NCBI GenBank assembly: GCA_009746045.1 | Contig: RPFO01000368.1 | Location: 21,001 to 85,000 of the forward strand | DNA length: 64,000 nucleotides | Source of the DNA: Mesostigma viride | Taxonomy: Eukaryota; Streptophyta; Mesostigmatophyceae; Mesostigmatales; Mesostigmataceae | Direction: 5' to 3' | In this document: positions 52,696-63,157 of the stretch, piece by piece | How the letters are laid out: each line of letters begins with the position of its first letter | Numbering within the stretch: the first letter of the stretch is position 1 | Translations under genes and position numbers: made by a program | The notes under the pieces: generated by a model | Seen by the model: the letters and a program-made list of their open reading frames with translations, nothing else | The model's database searches: none | Told to the model about the DNA's origin: nothing

Positions 52696-54700
52696 GAATT
52701 GAATTGAATTGAATTGTAACATAACTCCGTTGGGAGTATATGTAGCACACAGCCCTTGAGAGGGGGGCATATGGCCTATCATACATCCTAAGCTACTTCC
52801 TGCAAGGGTGGGGATGTAAAGGACCCTTGCTCTAGGTGCACCAGGGCACTTGCATCCCCATGATCTTCAAGCTATGCCCAGCGAAGGGGGAGCCTGTCAT
52901 GGGGGGGAAGAGCAGCATAGCTATACAAAGAAGCTAGGGCATGGCGTCTCAGCAGAGAGTTACTCCCTGCATGGGCACAACATAACTAAATAAAGCTAGG
53001 CATCATCTGGGGTGTGGCTCATCATAGGCACACATGTACATGATTAAGGAAAGCGCGTGGCTTAGCTAGGATAGTGCCTCTAGGAGGCGTACATGTACAT
53101 GGCCACGGTCTATCTATTCTGCACTACTACTGCTGTATTCCCCTAAGCTGGGGCGTCTGGAGTCGCTGGGGCCGCGGGGGGGGGGGGGTCGCCTGCCAGG
53201 GCTTGTGGCCGACGTAGATGGCCGCCCCCTTCCAGTACACCGGCTGGCCCGCCTTGGTCTGCCGGAGCTGGAGGTAGGTCGGCCATAGCTCCCGTCGCCG
53301 TTGTTGCTGCGCCAGGGTCAGGTCGTCATCAAGGGTGAAGAGAGTCTTCTCGAGCCGCTTGCGGCGTCTGAGAAAAGAAATCTTGTCCGCCGGGGTCTTA
53401 AAGGTGAGAAGGAGCGGGGGCGGCCCTGCCTTACCCCGTGCGCGGGGAAGGCGGTGGGCGGCCAGCGCGATCTCACCGATAAGGCCCATGCGACCAAGGA
53501 TTTCTCGCTCAAACGCACGCAAAAGCTTCTCGGAAGTCTCACCTTCCTCCATGGTGAAGTTCTTGACAATGACGTTGAGGCTGCGCTGGGCGAGCTCGGC
53601 CTCCTCGCGGAGGTCAAGCGTCTGCCGTTGGAGCTGGGCTGCGACGGCGGAGGTGGTGGAGGTGGTATGTTGCTTAAGCATGTCCGCCCAGGTGGTGATG
53701 GGAGGAGCATCGCCGGCCAGGCCAGCCGGGGCTGGCTTGGCGGCAATGTCCTTCACCGCCTGGGCGGTGAGGCCTGCCGTGTTCTGCAGAACCTCGATAG
53801 CGATGGCGTTGTCCTTAAGACGCTGGTCGATGTCACGGAGCTGGGCGGTGATGGCGTCGGAGGTGGAGGTGGTGGCGGTGGAGGAGGCGAGGAGGGTGGA
53901 GGTGGCGGTGGAGATGGTGGAGGTGGCGGTGGAAAGGAGGGGAAGCTCGGCAGTCAGCGTGCCGCCGATGGCCGCCACATCTGCAGCAATGGGGTCCACG
54001 TGCTCCTCGAGGACCTCCTTAAGGAGTGAGCGGAGGGAGGATTCGGTTAAGGTGGTGGTGAGAGGCTTGGGGGGCCAAAGCTCCCCGATGGAGCGTCCAA
54101 GGAGGGAAAAGAGAGCGAATTGCTGGAGGAAGGGGCGGTGGAGGCTGGGAATGATGTCGAAAGAGGCGAGACGAACCCAGCGAGGGTCAAAGAGGCGACC
54201 TTGGTTGAAGAGCTGCTTGCATAGTGCAAGAAGCGAGGCGTGCGTTCCATAAAACACGCAGACCAGGATGCGTTCCGGGTTAAGCGTGTCAAGGAAGCCG
54301 GGCTGGCTGGCTTCGGCGACAAAGTCGAGCTCTGTCCAACTCGGCTCGGCAGAGCGACTGCGCTTGGGTTCAGGCGACGCTGCGGGCGAGGCGGGCTCAG
54401 CAGGGGGCTGGGCGACCACTAGAGCTTGGCTAGTGGCGCCGCTGCCTTCTGGGCCGGTTGGCGAAGCTGCAGCCGGGGCTGCAGACGTATTTTCATTGCT
54501 GAGCGCAGCCGCCAGGCTGCGTTGCGTCGAGAGGCGTTTGCTCATCGTATAGTGCGTTATAGCTTCGGAAAATTATATCAGCATGTGCGTCTAAGAAAGA
54601 CGAAGCGATTGTGATATTCACAGCTGAATTCGGTGCTCAAACGTGAAAGTTATGAGCTCCGACAGCCATGGCAACCTCGTGGCTCGTGGCTCTTTGGGAG
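52696..54700 (-). mobile_element. ORF1-only non-LTR retroposon, copy C, complete
   Basis: 2,005 bp between 11-bp target duplications AATCACCTATT (52685-52695 and 54701-54711). On the minus strand it holds a leader with GCCACGAG repeats and the small hairpin near 54590, an intact frame and a 3' leader. It ends in a type II hairpin (ACTCC-CAAC-GGAGT), TATGTT and a tail of four CAATT units. No reverse transcriptase is encoded. Confidence 0.92.
53127..54545 (-). CDS. ORF1-type RNA-binding protein of retroposon copy C, intact
   Basis: 472 residues, no stop. It starts MSKRLSTQRSLAAALSNEN, has a proline/alanine-rich region with EPKRSRSAEPSWTELDF (residues 57-75), then a folded-looking part (ERILVCVFYGTHASLLALC). 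A Ser/Thr-rich and helical middle follows (DIDQRLKDNAIAIEVLQN). The C-terminal part resembles the RRM and basic C-terminal domain of LINE ORF1 proteins: SLNVIVKNFTMEEGE, REILGRMGLIGEIALAAHRL, PPPLLLTFKTPADKISFL, DDDLTLAQQQRRRELWP. Compared with copy B the N-terminal half has diverged strongly while the C-terminal blocks stay alignable. RNA binding is inferred from the family. Confidence 0.85.
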   Translation of the reverse strand: MSKRLSTQRSLAAALSNENTSAAPAAASPTGPEGSGATSQALVVAQPPAEPASPAASPEPKRSRSAEPSWTELDFVAEASQPGFLDTLNPERILVCVFYGTHASLLALCKQLFNQGRLFDPRWVRLASFDIIPSLHRPFLQQFALFSLLGRSIGELWPPKPLTTTLTESSLRSLLKEVLEEHVDPIAADVAAIGGTLTAELPLLSTATSTISTATSTLLASSTATTSTSDAITAQLRDIDQRLKDNAIAIEVLQNTAGLTAQAVKDIAAKPAPAGLAGDAPPITTWADMLKQHTTSTTSAVAAQLQRQTLDLREEAELAQRSLNVIVKNFTMEEGETSEKLLRAFEREILGRMGLIGEIALAAHRLPRARGKAGPPPLLLTFKTPADKISFLRRRKRLEKTLFTLDDDLTLAQQQRRRELWPTYLQLRQTKAGQPVYWKGAAIYVGHKPWQATPPPPRPQRLQTPQLRGIQQ

Positions 54701-54711
54701 AATCACCTATT

Positions 54712-55499
54712 ACCCTCACTTAATTCTTTCACATCCATGATGAATTCCTAGCTTATTTAGTTACTCTACGTGGCCATGCAGTGGCCACATTAGGATCTCC
54801 TTTTGCAAGAAAGGCACGTGTGCAAGCTACCAAGAAATGCATGAACAAGTTACCAAGAAATGCGTGAAAAACTAGACATGATGAAAGTTTGAGGAGATCC
54901 TAACGTAGAACAAACAAGGGCAGTTGGTTTAGATTGGTTTAGATTACCATCTGGGCAGATGCTAATTCATTTCAGACGGTGTTTGCACACAGGATCACTT
55001 CATGCATCATGGAATACCAAAGAGACAACCAGCGCAGGCCAGAAATCGGGAGAATCCGGACCATGGTAGCTCGAGCCTGCCGTTATCTTTTCCGCGTTTT
55101 CGAGTCGTTCAGGATGATGAAGATGAATGGTGATGGAAATGTGTATCCTTGTGCATTGAAATTATGGCTGGCTTACGTGTGGAGCGACTAGATGACCTAG
55201 ACGGTGGGGCCGGAAACAGCATGCTTGATCAGGGCGTGTGTTTCTAGCCTAACTGGCCGGGAGTGTCTAGTGGTGAGCACCATTGCTGCGATCGCTCTCC
55301 CACAATACGCCCACAACCATGCCAACTCAGTCAGTGTACGAAAAGGGGTGGCAAGACTCTCAGGGCAACGTATGCCCTCACGTTCCCTAGGGCATGGCAC
55401 GACGTGCTGTAAAAGGCTGCAGAGCAATAATGTTGTATGCATCACATGACTAACTATCTAGCGGTTCCCATATTTATTCCAGCTGTTAAAGTGAAAGCT
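54712..55499. other. No gene recognised
   Basis: Unique-looking sequence with a full copy of the 82-bp dispersed sequence at 55018-55099. Confidence 0.55.
55018..55099 (+). repeat. 82-bp dispersed sequence, copy 2
   Basis: Exact match to 26766-26847 on the other strand over all 82 bases; flanks are unrelated. Contains CCAGAAATCGGGAGAATCC and GGTAGCTCGAGCCTGCC. Confidence 0.88.
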
Positions 55500-56401
55500 C
55501 ACTCTGGGCTCCAACTTGGGTAAAAAGTGGGGAAAAAGAGGGTAAACAAGGGGAAAAAGAGGGTAAACATGGGGAAATATTACCCTTGAAGGTAAAATAT
55601 TACCCTGGTTTTTCCCCTCTTTTTACCCTGGGTAAAAAAAGGGGAATCTTTTTTTACCCGCTTTTTGCCACGTTTTCCCCATTTTTACCCCCTTTTTACC
55701 CCCAAAAAAGGGGTAAAATGCCGGGAATAATCGGGTAAAAATTATTACCCCCTAATTCCCCTATTTTTACCCATACTTTCCCTAGTGTATTCGAGGTTTC
55801 CAGATGGGGTAATGTTGGGGTAAATGTGGGGTAAATATGGGGTAAGGACGCTTTAGCCTAGCTTTACTCTAGTTTTACCAAATTTGCTCACATGAATATT
55901 CATTTTTGAAATTGATTTGCAATTATAATATCCATTTTAACATTAAACAAGAAACACATTCATGAGTGAACAACCATGTTGGTTGTTTCACATATATGGC
56001 CAAGCATGGACGCACAACCCTTCAACGTTTTGACTATGTATGCCATAAAGCGCGAACTCTAGTATGAACTACTGTATTAGGCAACAAATGCCCCGAAAGT
56101 CGATTTGCCGTCTTCAAGCACTTGGTCTGGACGTATGCATCAATCTCTAGAAAGGCGTCAAACGCCACTAGTCGCTGCCCTTGATGAGCATGTGGCCCAA
56201 TACCAACCTTGGAGATCAATGTTAATTCTGCAAGCACACAAAGGTTCATGCCGCATGCACAAAAAACATCCGATATCGAAACAAAGTTAATTAACATCCA
56301 TACATCCAAGTCATTCATATGGGCACGTCTCCATCTAAGCATTCATACATTACAAAAAGTCAAATTGCTAAAGATGATTGGAACCACCGACCAATATCTA
56401 T

Positions 56402-56950
56402 CATGCACCCCCCTACTTTGTTTTCGGTGTAAATAACTTATTCCAAGGTGACAAGGTAGCCATATTATATAAAGCACGAGGGAAACTAGCGTCCCATGGA
56501 CCTATGGAATGGGAGAGAGTATGCACACATGGACGTGAGCACACAAATGGTTGAGCAACCAATACAAGGCACACCGCACACCATGCACCGCCTAATTGGT
56601 TTTCATCGTACATAACTTATTCCAAGGTGACAAGGTAGCCATATATTATAAAGCACGAGGGAAACTAGCATCCCATGGACCTAGGGAATGGGAGAGAGCA
56701 TGCACACATGGACGTGCAGGGCACACACATAGTTGAGCAACCAATAAGGCACACCGCATACCATGCACCGCCTAATGGGCTTTAATTTCAGCGCACATAA
56801 CTCACATTCCAAGGTAACAAGCTAGCCATATATTACAAAGCACGAGGGAAACTAGTGTCCCATGAACCTAGGGAATGGGAGAGAGCATGCACACATGGAC
56901 GTGGGCACACACATTGTTACTTGAGCAACCAATGTAAGGCACACCGTCTA
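56402..56950. repeat. Three tandem 180-bp repeats inside the CACTA-like element
   Basis: Units at about 56402-56581, 56582-56761 and 56762-56950 each contain CATGCACC, TTCCAAGGT.ACAAG, AAAGCACGAGGGAAACTAG and TGGGAGAGAG. No frame is kept across units. Confidence 0.9.
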
Positions 56951-57419
56951 CCATGCTCTCCTCGTTAATGCGATCCTCGATAAAGGAGGGAAGCATGTGC
57001 AGAGCTCCATAAACTAGAAGGGAAAATGGAGAAGAATGGAAAAATTAAAAGCCGCCTTCCGGTCCTTTATAAACTGATCATCAAAAGTTACAAAACCAAA
57101 TCAAAATCAACATCCAGAGCTTATATCCCCGGCCGTTTGCCTAGCCGCGCTTGATGCTCATGATACCACGCCGCGTCTGGGCCATCCCCCGCAGGCAGCA
57201 TACCTGCTTTCAAAACAGCCCATGCAGAAGCAACAAACACAAGAAAGGGGATGAGTTGGCCCAAGTCAGATGGGTGGCAGGTGACTGGGGTAGTTGCAGC
57301 CATGTCCCAATGGTGGAGCACATGCCGAAGCGGTACCTGCCCCAGCCAAAATCTGCCAACAAATCAGTTGATGGACATTTCATGACACTCCAAGTCGAAA
57401 TACGACAGATCTGGCGGTT

Positions 57420-57930
57420 AGAATAACAAAGACACACCTGCACGACAGGGAATGACGCACCGGAGAGGCTCGCTAAGCCTACGCTGACTCCATTCCCGTG
57501 GCTCACCGAAACACAACGGAAAAATACTGCGTGGGTGCAGGGAAAAGAATGGAAAGGCATTCGAAAGCATTCCCCATCGAAATACAGCAACCAAGAGCGG
57601 GAGGCATACCTCCCATCCGGGAAGAGACGCAACGAATGTGATGGCCGAGCAAAACGGGCCTCCTTTCCCGCTGCTGACGGAAACACAACGCAAAGAGACG
57701 GCCTCGAAGCATATTAATGCATGAAACGACGTTCCAAAGCGGCGAAACCGAAATAAAAGGAAACCGAGCGCAAAAGACGGTGGCATATGTGCATATGGCG
57801 GGACATGATCCATGGAACCGCCCGGGAAGCAAACGGCCCCTCCCTATCCCCTCTCCCCTCCTCGCGTGAACACAATGGAAATGGACCGCCTGGAAGCAAA
57901 AATATGCATTCATCACCGTTCAAAAGCCCA
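57420..57930. repeat. Diverged tandem repeats of about 165 bp
   Basis: Repeated GAAACACAACG(C/G)AAA and related blocks recur three times with many changes. Minus-strand open frames here echo each other for that reason and are not taken as genes. Confidence 0.5.
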
Positions 57931-58765
57931 GCAAACAAAAAACGCAGCTTTACCAGGCGTCAGACCGGTGCCACATCCTACCCTGACAGTTCGTCTTCCT
58001 AGCAACCCTCTCCAAGAGCTTACGGCACCAACAGTCCAGCAGTTCCAAAGACCCGTCACTAAATAACTGAGCGTTTGTCCTTTCAAACCCCGTTTCCAAC
58101 CCTCCAACACTGAAAACGTAGCTGCACATCAGGGACGACCAACTAAACAGGTCGCTGCGACAGCCATAACGTCATCCCGCGGCCATCAAAATTTGAAATT
58201 TCGTGATTGGGCCGCGACGCAGAACGCAGCAAATTGGTGGGCCGACCGTTTATGGGGTTCCGTTAGCCCGTCGCCCGTCGCCGCTGAAATTCCTTCCGTC
58301 CGTTGCTGAACTCGCCGTCCCCCGTCGGTGCTGAAATTCTTTCCGTCCCTTTATCCTAGTAGCAACGTGCAACAAGTTTCAGGTCAAGCCTCGATGTCAT
58401 TTGATGGGAGGGCCAGGGTGGGCTGCACCTGCACCCGGCCCACTCGGGGAAAAAGAGGGTAAATATGGGTAAATTGTTCTTTTCCCCTAGTTTACCTGGT
58501 GGGTAAAGTTTTACCCCGAAATTACCTGGTGGGTAAAACGGAAATTACCTGTTTTTTACCAGGTGGTAAAACTTTACCCCCTTTTTGCCCAACACTATGG
58601 CATACCGAGTTCAAACTGGGTAAAAACGGGGTAATTTTTTCATCTGTTTTTACCCACAAATTCCCTTTACCCTGTTTTTACCTTTGGGTAAAAAATTTTT
58701 ACCCGGCATTTACCCTAGATTTACCCACAATTCCCCACTTTTTACCCAAGTTGGAGCCCAGAGTG

Positions 58766-59945
58766 GCTGTGTGCCACAAAAGAAAATACTGAACGCAACA
58801 AAACCTTGTAAAATGACCTCAGTACGCTATCCAACATGCCCAAAGACAAAGGGATAATGGAATGCAATCAATAAATCATGTATGCAAGGTATAGCTTGTT
58901 GTAAACCATATTGCCAGCCATGGCTAGCTTGGCTGCCAGCTTGCCATATGATGTTAGGCTGCAAGTCTCCTCCTCAAGGGTGAGTACTGAAATGAACCCA
59001 TGGTAACCGATACCTACATACATTTACTCTAACAAAACATGTCAAACATGTGATCACTATCGCGCTTCCTTTCCTGCGTGTGAAAATGTAAAGCGTTAGG
59101 CAGATTTTCAGCTCCTAGCGAGGCGCACTAGCTCATGCCGCTGCTAAGGTTTGGTCTCTCGTCATGCACAAGAAATACGCGCAATATTCTAACAAAAAGC
59201 CCGTTTCAAAACCAAGCTCTATTACTGTCCTTATGAACCATAATCTGGCGTACCTTCCAACGAAAGCAATCTAAAATTGCCAGGGACATATTGAACTATA
59301 CTCGAGCATGCGCAGGCTAGGGGGCAAACGACCAGGCGAAACTGCAAAGTTTGGCGCAAAAAGCTCACAACGAGGAGCCCGTACAGCACAAAAAACAGAG
59401 CAGATACCGTCGCCCGACAAACTGTACCTAACCCTTGTAAATCTTTCGCCCAGGGGACGCAAGAAAAGCCGGCCTCCCATGCAGGCGGATGAGCGTTACT
59501 TCGATCGCGCATGCATCATGTAATTACTTACCGAGACAAACCGGAAAAGTGCCAACCCCCGGTTGTCAAAGCTTTCAATCCAGTTCTAGCAACGTTAACG
59601 GTATGACTACGATAAGTTTAGTCCGCAAAACTTGTCAGCCACTGCCGCCAACATGAATTCCTTTTCTTATATATATTAATTATTCCAGAGGACAGAAAAT
59701 TCGCTCTGATTAATGACATGAAAACGCCCATGCCGATTACATGAAAACAAAGCAGTGACCTCATGAAACAGAAAATTTTCCGCCATATTATTGGCCTAGT
59801 CCTCCGACATGCCGAGCAGCCTGAATTCACGACGCCATGCCCACCATGCTAGGGAAAAAAAAAATGCGCGCATCGCTTTCCCCGGACGTTACACAGACGT
59901 TCACGTCTTGTCCGCGCCAAAATTTCGCACAATCATGTTCCGTAA
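58766..59945. other. No gene recognised
   Basis: Short frames only; no repeat family recognised. Confidence 0.55.
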
Positions 59946-60149
59946 AGGGCGTGACGGAAACAGGAATCTGACCAAACGAATCAGATTTCGATAGGAAAAA
60001 CCGCTGTCTGACCATGGTCTGACGCATCGAACTAAGAATCCCGACTGATCTGTAATAAAAAACACCTGTCTGCAATTAGTGAAACTAATCTGCAATTTTC
60101 GGGCCCCAACTTTACTAATCTGCAATTTTCTCTAAAAAATTACCCTATT
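59946..60149 (-). repeat. Dispersed repeat, copy 2
   Basis: Pairs with 48953-49143. The L1-like LINE was inserted at its edge: the repeat continues at 63158 past the target duplication. Confidence 0.8.
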
Positions 60150-63148
60150 TCCGAGTAAATGGGTATTTTTATTAACCAATAGGAATATCATTAGGTGAAG
60201 AGGTACCACGTATCGACCAGCTGGTTACCCTCTGAGGGTAGTGTGATAGGTGAAAGGTTTAGAAAGGAGCATTGTGTGACCAGGGGAGCCAAGTGACGCG
60301 CGTAAGGTCACCGTGAGGAATGCAAGTAAACACCCTGTTGCGTCCCAGGAGAGCATGGAAGAGCTCCAAGGGGCTGGGCCTGTCATTGTTGGGCCCGGGG
60401 TCCCACACCTTGTATTGTTCTTGCGCCAAGAGCCAAGCGCGACGCATTGCTGAGTTCCAGAGGAAGATAAACCGCCTCACAACGGCGGCTTTGGTGTATT
60501 CGTGCCGCACTTTGAAAACCGCCTCGTTCCGGATAGTCCAGATCGCGTATAGCATATTAGTTCGGAGCCATACCCAGGCTAGTTGACTGTCGGATAGCTC
60601 CTCCCCGGGGGTCCCCGCCATACCGAATATGATACAACGCACGGATAGCGTTAGTGTGGAATGTGGTAGCGCGGTCCATGCGGACCATACGTTAAACAAC
60701 CATTGCCACACCCCGCTCACTTGGCAGTAGAGAAAGCGGTGCTCAATTGTTTCCGAAGGGAAGGTGCACAGGCATGTCGCATCGTGGTGAAACCGGCTGC
60801 TGAGGGTCGCGTTTACCCCGATGGCTCTGTGCAGTAAAAGATGTTGAATGTCGGTCGCTCTGCGGTCCACCAAAGGGTGATCGACCGCCAGGGTGATAAG
60901 TTTAATCCAACTATATCCAGGCCATTGAAAGCCCCATCGTGGGCGGCCAGGGTGGAGCTTATGGTTCTCGTGCAATAAAATGTCATAACCCCATTCTGCC
61001 GTGTACTCGTAAAGACATTTGCTGATCCTAGACATCCCCTTGGTCAGGGTCCAGCCAAATTCCAGGGGGTCCAATGGTAAAGTATCCAATCTCGTATTGC
61101 CTACGTGTAACCAAGTGATGGCCTCCGCCGGGGTCGTGGGGTCCGGCTGGAACATGCAGGACCTTGATACTAACCACGGGACCATCCGGATACGGTGACA
61201 TTGGTGGGCTGGAAGACAGACACATAATGTCGCCAACTGATTGAGGCAACCATTGTGGCCTGGAAGGGTGTCGGCCACTTGGACTTGAATTCCGGCCGGA
61301 GGCAACACTCCCCGGACCAGACCTTTGCATGTGGATGTGATCCCGTCTGGGTAAAAACTGATCCAATCACCCGGCTGTAGGGCCTTGCGTGGGGCCATCA
61401 TCACAGCATGCCATGTAGCTGGGATGGCCTGGATGAGGGTGTTCCAAGCGTGTAGCGATGGCATGTTTTGCACCCAAGCATTAACTTCAGTGTATGCCCG
61501 TAACCGATATCTGTCCCCCTGCCACGCGTAGAGATCGAGCACTCTCAGAACAGGGGGTGATGCGCACAGGAAGCCAGCATAAGGGTTGTGCCCATGTAAC
61601 GTGCCCAAGGGCTTGCGCGCATTGTCCACGATCAAATCATTGAAATAAAGAATCTGTCGTGCAACCTCCTCACGAGTGGTGGGAAAAACGAGGCGCCCAG
61701 GTTTGAGCTTGTGATAACCTAACCATAGGCGCGACCAGTACCAGGGGAGCCCCTTGTATGATATCAGTGTGCAGCCAAGTACTCCAGCGTCAAGGTGCCA
61801 TGATGTGCCATTAGCATGGGTGTAACTAGCGGAGAGAGACTCTTTTGCCAACAGGCAGCCAGGGTGCGTGTTCACTTCCATGTACACGCTGATCACTTGT
61901 TTAGCATACATCGACCACAAGCGCCATTGTATGTTGTGTAGCCCTAGACCACCGTGCAACCATGACATAAAGGACATATCCCGGCTGATCCAACCATGTA
62001 CCGTGTGAGATATCAAACCTTTCTGTTTCCAAACAAAGTTGCTGCCGATGCGTTGGATAAGCTGTATGGTATGATCGTTGGGAGGGTGTGCCAGACAGTA
62101 GTATAAAACCTTGGAGAACAAGAGTTGGTTGACGATTAGTGCTTTTCCTCGTAAGCTCATCCGCTGGACGCCACCCCACCGCCCTGCCGTGAGGAGCACT
62201 CCTGCAAGTTTGCCCACGTGGTTGGTTTCGTCATATAAAAACGCACGATGTTCAGCCAAACGTCCCTCTGGCGTGCAGCCAATGGGGCAATTGTGCAAAA
62301 GATGGTGTTCACCTGGTTTGACCCATGTCATGGCCAGGTGAGAGGGGTTTATCCGAGATGGGTTGGGTTTGCCGATGTGCAGTCCCGTGGACTTTTGCAC
62401 ATTACAACGTTGTTGTGAGGCCACAGAGTACGTGTTGATATTTTCCAAGACAGCATTCACTTCCTGTAGAGAGATGCAAACATTGGTGGTGTCATCCACA
62501 TAGGCTATCTGTACAATACCTTTGGCACTGCCTGCAAGCGGGAAGCCCTGCAGACGAGGGTCGTGCTGGTGGAGCCAAAACAATCCTGCGTGTGCCAGTA
62601 GGAACAAGATGGGGGACATACAATCTCCTTGGGGGAGGGATCTTGAGCTGTGGCCAAGTGCAGATTTGTGACCGTTGATAAGGATGTACCAGGTTAGCGA
62701 TTTGATCATTCCCATGATGACCGTTAGGATGCGTGGGCCAAACCCTAAGCCGATCAATATGTGTCGGAGGTATGCCCAGCACATGCGGTCAAACGCTTTT
62801 TCAAAGTCCCAGAAGAGGATAAAGCCGGCAATGTCGTCGCGCCATGCCTTCTCTACTATGTCCATCATTATGAGGGTGATGCTATCGTTGATATGGAGGT
62901 TAGCACGGAAGCCTACTTGCTCCGGGCCTATAAGGCAGTCGAGAACAGAGTAGAGCCTTTGCTGAATTATCTTGCTAATGATTTTGTACGCAACCGTAAG
63001 GAGCCGTATTGGCCGGTAATTTTTCCACTGTGTTTTGTCACCCTTTTTGAACAATAAAATGAGGGCTGTTTCGGCCCATTGACCCGTAATTTGTCCATGT
63101 TGCCAGATTTCTAGTATGCATTGATAGAAATCTACGTGTAAAAAAAAA
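60150..63148 (-). mobile_element. 5'-truncated L1-like LINE
   Basis: Target duplication TACCCTATT at 60141-60149 and 63149-63157, with an A-run before both. Minus orientation. The insert starts inside the reverse transcriptase region and has a short 3' leader (60150-60258) without a clear poly(A) or TTAA tail. Confidence 0.8.
60259..63147 (-). CDS. L1-like reverse transcriptase with C-terminal zinc-binding region, open frame
   Basis: An uninterrupted frame of about 960 codons belonging to the LINE. The open frame formally extends to an ATG at 63285, but the first 46 codons are flanking DNA, as shown by the target duplication. RT motifs in order: ETALILLFKKGDKTQWKNYR, YKIISKIIQQRL, PEQVGFRANLHINDSITL, FWDFEKAFDRMCW, LPQGDCMSPILF and the catalytic YVDD (in IAYVDDTTN). 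The C-terminal half has the zf-RVT pattern CLCTFPSETIEHRFLYCQV followed by WQWLF. The endonuclease domain that L1 ORF2 carries upstream is absent, so this copy cannot move itself. Absence of stops points to a young insertion. Confidence 0.88.
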   Translation of the reverse strand, partial: FFLHVDFYQCILEIWQHGQITGQWAETALILLFKKGDKTQWKNYRPIRLLTVAYKIISKIIQQRLYSVLDCLIGPEQVGFRANLHINDSITLIMMDIVEKAWRDDIAGFILFWDFEKAFDRMCWAYLRHILIGLGFGPRILTVIMGMIKSLTWYILINGHKSALGHSSRSLPQGDCMSPILFLLAHAGLFWLHQHDPRLQGFPLAGSAKGIVQIAYVDDTTNVCISLQEVNAVLENINTYSVASQQRCNVQKSTGLHIGKPNPSRINPSHLAMTWVKPGEHHLLHNCPIGCTPEGRLAEHRAFLYDETNHVGKLAGVLLTAGRWGGVQRMSLRGKALIVNQLLFSKVLYYCLAHPPNDHTIQLIQRIGSNFVWKQKGLISHTVHGWISRDMSFMSWLHGGLGLHNIQWRLWSMYAKQVISVYMEVNTHPGCLLAKESLSASYTHANGTSWHLDAGVLGCTLISYKGLPWYWSRLWLGYHKLKPGRLVFPTTREEVARQILYFNDLIVDNARKPLGTLHGHNPYAGFLCASPPVLRVLDLYAWQGDRYRLRAYTEVNAWVQNMPSLHAWNTLIQAIPATWHAVMMAPRKALQPGDWISFYPDGITSTCKGLVRGVLPPAGIQVQVADTLPGHNGCLNQLATLCVCLPAHQCHRIRMVPWLVSRSCMFQPDPTTPAEAITWLHVGNTRLDTLPLDPLEFGWTLTKGMSRISKCLYEYTAEWGYDILLHENHKLHPGRPRWGFQWPGYSWIKLITLAVDHPLVDRRATDIQHLLLHRAIGVNATLSSRFHHDATCLCTFPSETIEHRFLYCQVSGVWQWLFNVWSAWTALPHSTLTLSVRCIIFGMAGTPGEELSDSQLAWVWLRTNMLYAIWTIRNEAVFKVRHEYTKAAVVRRFIFLWNSAMRRAWLLAQEQYKVWDPGPNNDRPSPLELFHALLGRNRVFTCIPHGDLTRVTWLPWSHNAPF

Positions 63149-63157
63149 TACCCTATT

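Larger units (their letters stand above)
55500..58765. mobile_element. CACTA-like DNA transposon, non-autonomous
   Basis: Terminal inverted repeats of at least 35 bp start CACTCTGGGCTCCAACTTGG at 55500 and end with the exact complement at 58765. The 3-bp target duplication GCT stands at 55497-55499 and 58766-58768. Subterminal regions (55515-55860 and 58440-58745) are full of GGGTAAAA and its complement. No transposase frame is recognised in the 2.5-kb body. Confidence 0.9.

Noticed and set aside
57210-57916. Overlapping minus-strand frames of about 140 codons
   Set aside because: They echo one another because of diverged tandem repeats inside the CACTA-like element and contain no recognised domain.
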